This document shows, piece by piece, positions 49,101 through 59,419 of a stretch of 64,000 bases of DNA. Origin of the DNA: Bugulina stolonifera (Eukaryota; Bryozoa; Gymnolaemata; Cheilostomatida; Bugulidae); contig OW285187.1 of assembly GCA_935421135.1 (NCBI GenBank), positions 35,714,818-35,778,817 on the forward strand, in the 5' to 3' direction. The position numbers were made by a program, and so were the translations under genes. How positions within the stretch are numbered: position 1 is the first letter of the stretch; the number at the start of each line of letters is the position of its first letter. The notes under the pieces are model-generated. The model worked only from the letters and a program-made list of their open reading frames with translations, did no database searches and was not told where the DNA came from.

Positions 49101-52100
49101 TAAATATCTACAAACCCAATATAGTTCAGATTGCAGTGAGCACCATGTCTATGAGACAGCTAGTAGCTACTAGTAACTAGTAACTACTTTGGTCCTACAT
49201 CTAAATATCTACAAGTGTGGGTAAGAGATTCTTGTACTGCTCTCTCTAACAAAATATTACAAATCATGATCTATATAGTGTCTAGTCAATTCTAAATTAC
49301 ATGATTGTAATATGAACAATTTAATTTTTATTCTGTTGTAGATGCTGTATACCACTCTAGTAATATATGGACCAGCCCTGTCTATCTCAGTTGGTATGTA
49401 TATGCACATGTTATACGCATAAAATAAAACAGTGGATCAGCAGTTATCTGATCCTATCTCTTCATATTCAGTATTGCCAATTTTCCATATTTAATATTTT
49501 GTTTACTCAGTATTCTGCATCACCTTGCAAGCCAGATGACAACCTGGGAGAGGAGAAAATAAAATTCTCCTTCCAAAAAAGTAAATGGTAAAATATGATA
49601 ATATGGTGACAGTTTCGTTCTCGTGAGCTAATAAACCTGATAGCATGATAGTTTGACACTCTAATACTAGGAATTCTAAATATAACACATTTCTCTGTAA
49701 TCAACCAATCAAATATCATTATTTCATCATGCTTACAGTTTACCCTCTTCAGGTAACATATTATTATAGTCACCTGAGTTACACAATACTAAGCTATTAA
49801 ATTATGTAACTTTTATAGAAAATGTACATTTACCTTTTCAGATTTGGTCTTGCATTTCCTCAAAGAAAATCTGTCAGTCATACCAAAGCAGTAGCTGCTT
49901 CACATTTCTACATTTTCGTTGTGAATTGTGAAGTGACAGAGTTTTAACTAATCAATTCGCATCACGTCACAAATTTTCTCATAAACTCTGCCCATATGTG
50001 TCAGCATGGGTGGAGGGCAGCGAGCAGCTCACACTTGTCTCTTTGAATATGATTTTCTATTGTAAAAGTCTACCGATGCATGAGATGTTTTCCTTTTCAG
50101 TTACTGGGATGAACATCTGGTTGGCTGTGCTCTCAATCTCTCTGGTCGGAATTCTCTACACGGTGATGGTAAGCTAGCAACCACAACAACATTAACCTCA
50201 CAAATGAGACATGTGCATGCTCATGGTATGCACAATGTACATATTTACATTTTAAGTTGAAATTTCGGAAGCTTGGATCTAGGAACTGAATATCCAAGTC
50301 ATTTTATTTACATGTATTACTTAATAAAACTCACAGAGCTCGTAAACCTAAGGACTGCTCATCTACTAGTAGTATTGATAATATTACGGTACTAAGTACA
50401 TGTAAATGTGAAATTGTATCTATAAGAACATCTCTGATTATAGGGTGGACTAAAAGCTGTGCTATGGACAGACACAGTACAGCTAGTTATAATGGTGGCA
50501 GGAGTTCTATTAGTCATGGGATATGGCAGCATTAAAGAGGGAGGATTCACTCAAATAATTAAAGTCAATCAGCTGAGTGGTAGGATGGATATATTGGAGT
50601 AAGTATTAGGACTATTTACTACAACGGAACTCGTTTGTGTTCAGTCATGGAGTTGTGCTCCCACTACCAATAGGAGCCAAGTAGGTTAAGTAGTGATAGT
50701 GTCTTGTACCATTGTGATGGTGCCATAGAGGCTAGAACCTCGGGCACCCGCCACGAATGTGTTTTTTCCGCTGCAGTGAAAACAAACATTAATAGCTGAT
50801 TATAGCAAGTATTTTATAATAAGAGAGTGAGGCATATACAGTGACCTTCAACTCCAATCGGTGATGTAATCTTCTGTACAGTATGGATGTACCTGGAAAT
50901 AATACCTTGGCAGTGACAGCTGTGTTATCACATAAGTAGTGTAGGCAGGCGGATAAATAAATCTCTTCAGAGTTATGAGATAGCAGCTTATTAATTCTCT
51001 TTCATCTATTTGGCAAATCTCTCTGCAGGCCTACAGAACATTCTTGTTATTTAAAATACCATTTCCTAAAACCAGTGAAACACATGCTGTAGCATAGTCT
51101 AGATGTTGTACTTGAGCAGTATGACTGTTATTGCACCATAAAATTCAAATTAAGTTTCACGTAACACTTGTCTCTGCCAAATATTTGATGTAGCAGTATA
51201 TAATATGATATATGTACATTTCTATGCGTTATATAAGCATAGAATGATATAATTTATTATCATACCTATGATTAACTGTCATTGTAGGATATATAATAAA
51301 TGTCTATGTACTGTTGCTGCAGATTGTAGAGTTTGGGTAGATAGACCTGTGCTATACACCGTAGGTACTAAGTAGACCTGCGCTATACACCGTAGGTACT
51401 ACTACGTGTAATATCTATCTGACAATTTCTTCTTTTAGGCCTTCCAAGTTTTTAGACTTTGATCCCAGAGCCCGGCACTCAGTATGGAGTCTGGGTACGC
51501 ATGGTATTATCCTACTGATCACTGCATATGGTTATAGTCCTCAGTCTACCCAGAGAGCGCTGGCTTTGAAGTCTAACAGAGACATGGTGATGTAAGTCTA
51601 ACTTTTGCATGTCTCTTTAACGGGCTTCGCACAGGAAGTCTGATGGTAGCCCTAGGTGCTGCTTCGTACAGGAAGTTGAGTTGTGTAGAGTTCTAATAAA
51701 AATAGCGAAGCCCTTCAACAGGATCTCTAACTAATCTTTATTAGTATTCCTTTAGTTTTAGTAACTCAGGAATGCCAACATTGCATATATGATTCTATTA
51801 CATGTATATAGTATATATGATGCTAATATATAGTATATATGGTGCTAATATATAGTATATATGATGCTAATATATAGTATATATGATGCTAATATAGTAT
51901 ATTTATGATGCTAATATATAATATATAACGTGCTAATATAATTATAGTATATATGATGCTAATATAGTATATTTATGATGCTAATATTATAATATATAAG
52001 GTGCTAATATATAGTATATATGATGCTAATATATAGTATGTAATATGATGCTAATATATAGTATATATGATGCTAATACATAGTATATATGATGCTAATA

Positions 52101-55100
52101 TATAATATATATGATGCTAATATATAAGGTGCTAATATAGTATCTCTGATTTTGTAGAGCTTATAGTGTATGTGCCTTGGGAACTATCCTGTTTGGAGTT
52201 ATCTGCTCTATGCTGGGACTGGTTATATTTTCCCACAACAAATATTGTGATCCCGTAGCCAATGGAGATATATTCACCAAAGACCAGGTAAGTTACTGTT
52301 CATCTGTTTTAATGACATCATGTTTGGCAGTCTAGTCTCTATTTGTTATGCCTATAATATGTATCACCATCCCCATGGTCACCAACAAGTACTGTACGTG
52401 TTACAGGTTTACCTTCTGTATATTGTATGTATTACATGTTTACCCTCTGTATATTGTATATGTTACAGGTTTACCCTCTGTATATCATGTATGTTACAGG
52501 TTTATCCTCTGTATATTGCATATGTTACAGGTTTACCCTCTGTATATTGTATATGTTACAGGTTTACCCTCTGTATATCGTGTATGTTACAGGTTTACCC
52601 TATACATATTGTATATGTTACAGGTTTACCCTCTGTATATCGTGTATGTTACAGGTTTACCCTCTACATATTGTATATGTTACAGGTTTACCCTCTGTAT
52701 AACGTGTATGTTACAGGTTTACCCTCTGTATATTGTATATGTTACAGGTTTACCCTCTGTATATCGTGTATGTATTACATGCTTACCCTCTGTATATTGT
52801 ATGTATTACAGGTTTACCCTCTGTATATTGTATATGTTACAGGTTTACGCTCTGTATATCGTGTATGTTACAGGTTTACCCTCTACATATTGTATATGTT
52901 ACAGGTTTACCCTCTGTATATCGTGTATGTTACAGGTTCACCCTCTACATATTGTATATGTTACAGGTTTACCCTCTGTATATCGTGTATGTTACAGGTT
53001 TACCCTCTACATATTGTATATGTTACAGGTTTACCCTCTGTATATTGTATATGTTACAGGTTTACCCTCTGTATATTGTATATGTTACAGGTTTACCCTC
53101 TGTATATCGTGTATGTTACAGGTTTACCCTCTACATATTGTATATGTTGCAGGTTTACCCTCTGTATATCGTGTATGTTACAGGTTTACCCTCTACACAT
53201 TGTATATGTTACAGGTGTACCCTCTGTATATTGTATATGTTACAGGTTTACCCTCTGTATATAATGCAGCTGCTAGGTCACCTACCAGGACTACCTGGTC
53301 TCATCCTATCGTCTATATTCAGTGCATCTCTCAGGTTAGTATTATCTCACCTGAGTTCTCGTTTGAGGTGGAACCACATTGTTGTTAAAAGAGGATTATA
53401 AGAGAGAGCAACCAGATAGTATGAGGAGATTTTTGCAAAAAACTAGAGTCTAGAAATTGCAATGTCTTGTCCAATCCCTATGATTCCAACTACCATGTCA
53501 ACAGAAAAACTAGGTCAAACCTCTGACGCTTATCTATGACTTTAAATATCTATTTCTCCAGCACAATTAGCTCCATATTGAATGCTGGAGCAGCCATCAT
53601 ACTCAACGACTGTGTACGGCCATTTAAACCAAACCTTAGTGAGAGAAATGCGACTCTTCTATCAAAGATCTTCTCCCTTTTACTGGGAGTTATCTCTGTT
53701 GTACTGTGTGTGTTTGCTCGTTACTTTGGAACCAGCTTGTTATCGGTAAGTATGAGTCTGTAGTACGACTTGGACAACTTTCATATTGTGTTTTCGAGAG
53801 AAAATTTGGCCAGCAATGTTTTGAGAGCATCTAACACTTAATTTTGTAAATTATTTTTGCATAACTCACACCATTCAGTATTTAATCAGCACTATGTGTT
53901 TACTGTTTATAGATGGGTCTGACATTTGTTGGTGTATTCGGAGGTTCAACATTTGCTGCCTTTACGATGGGTATATTTATGCCTGTGATAAACAGTAAAG
54001 GTGCTGTCATTGGCTATATTGCTGGAAGCCGTAAGTTGACATTTCCAGTGTAATACACGTAGCATGTTGTGTTCTCCAGCGTCGTGTTTTTGTTGTACAT
54101 GTATTATAGATAATTATAGGATAGCGTTGTAGTGTTCATTATGTGATGTATATCTAAAATATTTTATTAGAAACCAAATACCCTTGCATATCATCTCTAT
54201 CTCTATCTAGTGTATACGTGTAACTTCTCCATTTTCAGTCTACGCAGCATGGACAGGATTCGGTGGACTGATAAACAAACCATACGTCTACCACTACCCA
54301 GTAACTACAGCTGGATGTAATATAACAGACGCTAGTCTACTGGCTAACATATCCTCTCCAGTGTATGACCCCAGTACATGGGACCCCCAGTCTCACTACA
54401 GGTATGTTATGACACACAGGCTATAACATATGGCACCTTGTACCCATTCATTATGGAGCTACTACTAATACGGTGAATCAAATAAAAATTATTGTTAAAA
54501 CTTTTTATACCAACAACTAGGATGTCTTTACAAATATTATTGACATGTAATACAGATGACTTCATCAATATATCCATACTTACAGAACTGGAGTATCTGC
54601 TCTGTATGATATCTCATATCTATACGTTGGTACTGGAGGTTCTCTGGTCACTCTTATAGTATCTCTCATATTCAGCTTGATTCTTGGTGAGTCCTGGCTA
54701 TCAATCCTCATTCTGTACAACATCGAAAAATAATGACATCACTTCCTGCAAAATAGGAAGTCTTCTACGTTTATGTCAACTTTTTCATCACTGAGTGAGA
54801 GACCCTACCAGTGACAGTGTGACAAAGCATGTATGAACATTGTTTTTTTTGGCCACGGATAATGTTGCATCTCTAACACTCATTCCAGCAAGAGAAGATG
54901 ATAAACTAATAGATAGAAGACTTCTCTCTCCTCTGATTCTGAACAGGTGCTGCCTGATGCCACGTAGTTGGAGAGCAAGGATAGACATGAGTGACATCAA
55001 CAAGAAGGTACTCTTATAACATAACGCAACTCCAAAATTCTTAATCATTATAGAGTTGTCTTCCCTTAGTAATTATAGCTACAAGAGAAGACAACTACAA

Positions 55101-57793
55101 GTACATGTAGGTGCAGACATAATAGGATTATAACTGTATTGCTCAGGTACTCAGACTATTAGCCTATTAGTCCACCTCTATAAAACTAAACATTGAACAC
55201 CAAATATATGGTCAAGGGCGTTTCTAGCTATTGTCGCAGGAGTCGTGCGACCCCCCTTTGCACTAACCAAAAGTCAAAACGGATTATGTACTACATTGTA
55301 TTTAACCTTGTTGGTTGTCAGGGCAACCAGCAATAGCCTGTGTGCCCCGTCTAAAATGGAAAGTTGTGTCACCCACGATACCTATTTCATAGAGTTTAGT
55401 ATACCAAATCTTTGCTAACTTGATCCCTTCTCTCAATCGTTGTGAGTAGCATAGAAAATACTACCATTCTTCGTTTGGATTGAGGGTTTTATGGCAAATT
55501 TGCTGCCACTACTAATCTACTTGACTTTTTGAAGTGAGAATGCAACATTTTGTGTCCATATGATATATAACTGACTGGTGACTTTTGTTGTAGTAGAAGT
55601 AGTCTAATGCTACTGATAATAAAATAATATAATCATCAATAATTAATAATTTAAATTTTAATTTGATGAATATAAATAATATCAATTACTGAATTAGTAA
55701 TAATTATTTATAATATAATTAGTAATTTTTGTTGTTTTTTTATCGCTTTAATTACACAATTTGCTTATTGGCTTACTAGCATAAGCTGTACAACAACTAA
55801 AATAATACAATATGAATATTTATTAATTTAATAATATTAAATTAATAAATATTCATATTGTATTATTTTAGTTGTTGTACAGCTTATGCTAGTAAGCCAA
55901 TAAGCAAATTGTGTAATTGAAGCGATAAAAAACAACAAAAGTTACTAATTATAGTAAAATTAAAAATAGGTATTTATTTTATTGAATTGTTTATTGATGT
56001 TAATAATCATAGTAATAATAAATTTTAAAAACATCTTTTATTATAATAATAATAATAATATATAATAAGTAAACTAAAACTACTACTGTCACTGTGGTGA
56101 CCCTTATGTATATTCATCACAACCTAAGAACTCAGGGAGAAGATAAGTGTTGATGTTAGCCTTAGATTAACGACTGACTTTGTGCGCTTCTCTATAGTAA
56201 CGTAATAAAGCTGTGCTATGATATAATAATCTACTAGTACTCAGGCAGAGAGAAAATCTGAAAATAAAAATAAATATAAATAATATTGGTTTCTATTATA
56301 GATAATATACTAGCATTTTCATAATTTTTTTCATTGATTTGATGGTAAGTGGATGTAGACTAACCTTAGGGATAATCCTTATCTGTTATTAAAGCCTTCA
56401 AGGCTTGTTTAGTGAAGGGTAGGTGGTATCGAAGGTAGGGTAGGTGGTTTCGTATGGGTAGGGTAGAGTAGGCAGTTTTGTGGGTAGGGTAGGGGTAGGT
56501 GGTTTCGCTACACCCCTAAGCCTACACCCCTAGCGGGTGTAACGTGCGATGCCTGGATAATCTGTTTGTAACCACTTGTCTTGTTCTCTTCAGGTTTTGA
56601 ATATGTTGTAGACCTATTTTATATTTTAATACTTACTAGTCTTTAAAAGGTCTGGATATATTTACATGTATATCTTGATAATACTCGAATAATCTTTTTG
56701 TAACCGCTTGTCTTGCTCTCTTTAGGTTTTGAATATGATATAGACCTATCTGATATTTGAATACTCAATAGTCTGGTCTGGATATATTTGCATTTATATT
56801 TTAATTTCTCGTAATTAGTAAAGAACACATTTGGTGTATTCCAACTATAAGTTGTGTTAAACATGGTTTAGTATTACAATAAATACCAGCCTACATAATA
56901 TACGCCTACTGCAGTCGTAGAACTTTTATAATTGTAGTCAGTGCTTGGAAGTATGTACACGTAAACTGAGTTATCTAGCCAAACTGAACAACCAATATAC
57001 TTCAGCCCGTATCTAATCTGTCAGTCTATACCGCATGATTAAATCTAGACATTATCATTCCAAAAGTTACCCTTCCTATACCTGGCTGGTTTATAGTAAA
57101 GAGAGGGAAACTCCTTAGAAAGCTTGAACAGGTCAAGGCAACTCCTATGACAAATGATCAGCCTATGTCTAGGCGAGAATTTTCTTGTGGCTAGCAGTTG
57201 CTTAGCTACACTAGGAAGAATTAGCTGCATGCACTCTGTTCATACATACAAGGTCGTCTGAAATATATTGATGAAGCACTGAGGTTTGCATAATTCGATG
57301 TCTGGGAATTACCATGGCTGACATGGATTACTCGTCCATTTTGACAATATTTTTCACCGGCATCCAAAAAAGAGCTGTTTGAAATACCACAGTTTTGTCT
57401 TTTAGATGAGCTCTGGATGCAGCTTTGGACACTGAAATGCGCTCAGCGGCCGGGGCGCTGCCCCAAACCCCGCCAGGAGCCTAGGCGGCCCCCTGGACCC
57501 CCGGCCTGCTGATTTCGCCATCCCTTTGATAATTTTCTAGAAACGCCCCTGATGGTTATTGTGTTATATAATACTCAATTATTGTTATAGTAGCAAATCA
57601 CAATCATGTGTAGGCCTATGTATTATGTATTACAATAATTCAGTACCTGCTGTAGACTGAGAGTCAAAAGTTTGGTAAAAGCATAAGTACTCTAGAGCCA
57701 ATGGAAGGTAATGTAAACCCAGCATGTGAGGACCAAGGCTCAACCAGTGACGGTATTGATAACAGTGATGAATCCACGAGCTCTAAACTATAG
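43165..57793 (+). CDS. SLC5 gene 3: sodium-coupled monocarboxylate/vitamin transporter-like
   Basis: Fifteen exons: 43165-43361, 45613-45772, 46918-46983, 49342-49393, 50101-50168, 50444-50598, 51439-51591, 52158-52287, 53246-53334, 53562-53745, 53913-54030, 54239-54401, 54586-54686, 54889-55007, 57656-57793. The total is 1893 nt (630 aa). Exon lengths equal those of gene 2 except the first (+3, a longer alanine run, MAAAAAAAAPLF) and the last (+24). The protein is nearly identical to gene 2 from exon 3 onward, with the same SLC5 motifs and the same SSKL end, so it probably shares the Na+-coupled uptake role. Introns 11-13 are also almost identical to gene 2, which indicates recent duplication or gene conversion. 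The exon-9 acceptor lies in a 28-copy array and the last intron holds a hAT-like insertion. The start is the ATG after the conserved leader; an in-frame GTG 15 bp upstream is not a plausible start. Confidence 0.92.
43795..43910. repeat. AT-rich palindromic array in intron 1 of SLC5 gene 3
   Basis: Repeats of GTAATATATTACTAGTAATA with mirror symmetry; able to form cruciforms. Confidence 0.75.
44260..44502. repeat. 13-bp minisatellite, about 18 copies
   Basis: Near-perfect unit CATGCATATACTA, in intron 1 of SLC5 gene 3. All three forward frames are open because of the repeat. Confidence 0.96.
44988..45286. repeat. 25-bp G-rich minisatellite, about 11-12 copies
   Basis: Unit TAGGTGTTTCCCTTGGTTAA followed by GGGGG, nearly perfect. 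The G and C tracts could fold back (CCCTTGGTTAAGGGGG). Confidence 0.95.
45862..46072. repeat. 21-bp minisatellite, about 10 copies
   Basis: Unit TATCAAGTCCAGATATAACT plus A, with CTAGATATCGCTA variants. In intron 2 of SLC5 gene 3. Confidence 0.93.
46136..46330. repeat. CpG-rich block, probable transposon remnant
   Basis: ACTTCCGGCCGACGTAAGG and related GGTCGGG / CCGGAAG strings form a sharp island of CpG in AT-rich intron 2 of gene 3. CAAGATGGCCG also occurs in the MITE at 15574 (ACAAGATGGCCGTCC). No clear ends were found. Confidence 0.4.
46600..46830. repeat. AT-rich array with inverted arms
   Basis: Units of the type ATAGTAATATACATGTATAT run left to right, then appear in the opposite orientation after about 46765 (ATTACTATATTATTATATAT). 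The whole array can form a long hairpin. In intron 2 of gene 3. Confidence 0.8.
47885..48312. repeat. 42-bp minisatellite, about 10 copies
   Basis: Unit starts GAACGCCTACATGTACACGC and ends CCTATGTTACAGT. Because 42 is a multiple of three, both strands are open with a 14-residue period. In intron 3 of gene 3; no coding evidence. Confidence 0.95.
48867..48906 (-). repeat. CCTTCC / GGGGAA tract, quadruplex-prone
   Basis: On the minus strand it reads GGGGAAGGGGAAGGGG and repeats, with at least five G4 runs. Homopurine-homopyrimidine composition could also form a triplex. It is in intron 3 of gene 3. Confidence 0.85.
49007..49208. repeat. Perfect 101-bp tandem duplication
   Basis: 49007-49107 and 49108-49208 are identical by eye, beginning CTACAAACCCAATATAG. 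A duplication with no visible divergence must be recent. In intron 3 of gene 3. Confidence 0.92.
51790..52140. repeat. AT-rich ~23-bp array before exon 8 of SLC5 gene 3
   Basis: About 14 units of GATGCTAATATATAGTATAT. The shorter version in gene 2 shows copy-number divergence after duplication. Confidence 0.9.
52395..53263 (+). repeat. 31-bp minisatellite made of the exon-9 splice acceptor, about 28 copies (SLC5 gene 3)
   Basis: Each unit is GTTACAG|GTTTACCCTCTGT and about 12 more bases (TATTGTAT or TATCGTGT). The last unit is the real intron 8/exon 9 junction (exon start 53246). Two units have ACATG instead of ACAGG and so lack the AG (near 52434 and 52776). In-frame acceptors whose read-through frame is open start exons at 53153, 53060, 52967 and 52874, adding 31, 62, 93 or 124 residues. 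A stop at 52700-52702 closes that frame further upstream. Confidence 0.9.
55213..57551. mobile_element. hAT-like non-autonomous insertion in the last intron of SLC5 gene 3
   Basis: The ends are CAAGGGCGTTTCTAG and (complement of the right end) CAGGGGCGTTTCTAG. The flanks repeat ATGGT (55208-55212 and 57552-57556). Gene 2 has the uninterrupted site ATATATGGTTATTGTG in the same intron (34087-34102), which proves an insertion of about 2.34 kb. hAT-like ends with a 5-bp duplication fit the hAT5 group. No transposase frame is seen. The right subterminal region (57420-57510) is GC-rich. Confidence 0.8.
55713..55955. repeat. Near-perfect 240-bp palindrome
   Basis: Two arms of about 118 bp meet near 55833. 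Each contains, in mirrored order, ACACAATTTGCTTATTGGC and GCATAAGCTGTACAACAAC, with only a few mismatches near the outer ends. It sits inside the hAT-like insertion and would extrude a long hairpin. Confidence 0.88.
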
Positions 57794-58294
57794 AGAGAAA
57801 CTGGACTATAACTACAGAGAAGACGATTCCCTATTCATAAATAACAATATAGTGGAACCATGGGGATCATTATTGTAACCAAAGCTTTGTGGATTAAGTC
57901 AACTATAAAAATATTAATCCTGACCTTTGCCTATATTTGGTCATCAAATATTCAAACGTTTAAACCTTGGGGTGGGTCTATTACCATCACCTAATCTGAG
58001 TCAAGTACAATACTGTACATGTATACGAGTATATGCATGCATTAACGAAACAAACCCTTTTTTGTGTACTACCGGTACTTATAATAATTACGTAATATAG
58101 TCAAATCATATTTAAAGAATTTATAACATATTAAATTGAAAATTAATTTATGTTATGTATATTTTCCGAATCCTAACTGAGTACATGGTTGTATCACAGC
58201 TGCTGGTGTACGTTGTAAGCATCATAAAAAATTATATACACCTGCCAGATTTTCGTAACGAATAAACCAATAGTAAGCATCATGTGTCTCTATA

Positions 58295-58450
58295 GAAGCT
58301 GACGTCTCTATAAAATGTGCTAACCAAGCTGACGTGTCTACAAAATGTGCTAATAAAGCTGACGTATCTACAGAATGAGCTAGGCAACCAGACGGGTCTA
58401 TAGAATGAGCTAGGCAAGCTGACGTGTCTCTATAGAATGTGCTAGAGAGT
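58295..58450. repeat. ~33-bp degenerate tandem repeat, about 5 copies
   Basis: Units of the type AGCTGACGTGTCTACAAAAT followed by GTGCTAA(C/T)A. The minus-strand open frame across it comes from the period being a multiple of three. Confidence 0.8.
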
Positions 58451-58889
58451 TCATTAATATTTCCCACCCAGCAAGTAACTTGGCCCTCAAGTCAAAGCAC
58501 ATGCACATGTACCACTGTGTGTAACAGAAATCATGCCCTAGTCTACAAACAAACAGAGTTGGGGAGTTGTCTGCTCAGCACTTTAATATCGTAAAGAATG
58601 ACAACTCCAATGATAAATATAAGTTGTTAGTCATGAAGTATAGACTGGTGATGTAACAGGCACATGCTTCCAAAGGCCGTCCTCTGTTATTTGCTGACCA
58701 GACTGGCGGGTTGGCTTGGTGCCAATTCAACTAGTACCCAGCCAGTAGGAAAGTTTAACTTCAACAAAAAATTAGAGACAGCTATAATTGGAGTTGTTAT
58801 ATCTCAGAATAACCAATCGTATTCATCTGAACCTAAAGGAACAAACGGCATGCCGTTTAGGTCTGGAACAAGACTTGGTCAACCTATAA

Positions 58890-59060
58890 ACAGGGCAAAG
58901 GGCCTCTCCTCCAGCCACATCTCTAGTACCTCTCCTCCAGCCACATCTCTAGTACCAATCGATGACTGGGATTTGAACCTGAGGCTCTACGGCACCTAAT
59001 CAACTAGTCTAGTACAGTGCACATGACGCAACAATACCCCTATACCAGCTTGGCTTTTTT
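58890..59060 (-). mobile_element. tRNA-derived SINE
   Basis: On the minus strand: head GCCAAGCTGGTATAGGGGTA, then GATTAGGTGCCGTAGAGCC and the B-box GGTTCAAATCCCA, followed by GTCATCGATTGG. It shares the GATTAGGTGCCGTA and GGTTCAAA blocks with the SINEs at 42.2-42.6 kb. Plus-strand 58900-58950 shows a 26-bp tandem duplication in its body (CCTCTCCTCCAGCCACATCT...). Confidence 0.65.
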
Positions 59061-59401
59061 AAAAAAGGCACTTTCACCAGTGTACCAGTGTACCTGTGTA
59101 CCAAACCAACTTCATACGAGACAGCACAGCACAGCACAGTCACATTAGATAGAATGCAAGGCATATGAACTTTTGATGTGGAGTTGTCACTCCTCACTCT
59201 CAGGATAAGACAACTGCACATAGAGGGTTGGCATAATTAGAACTAAAACTGCAGTCTATACCTGTGGCTGTATCTGTACCCACTATAACCTGTACCTGTC
59301 ATAGACTAGTAACAGCGGATCCACCGGTGGATAATCTGATTGGCCAGCAGCCAAATGTTCTCTATGATCACCAGTGAGTGGACCATCTGAGCGTGGACCA
59401 C

Positions 59402-59419
59402 GGGGGGGGGGGGGGGGGG
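59402..59419. repeat. Uninterrupted run of 18 G
   Basis: A pure G homopolymer. Its length is likely to vary between individuals and to be prone to sequencing error. Confidence 0.95.

Noticed and set aside
58664..58999. 111-codon open frame
   Set aside because: Its 3' part reads through SINE sequence and a short tandem duplication; no domain recognised.
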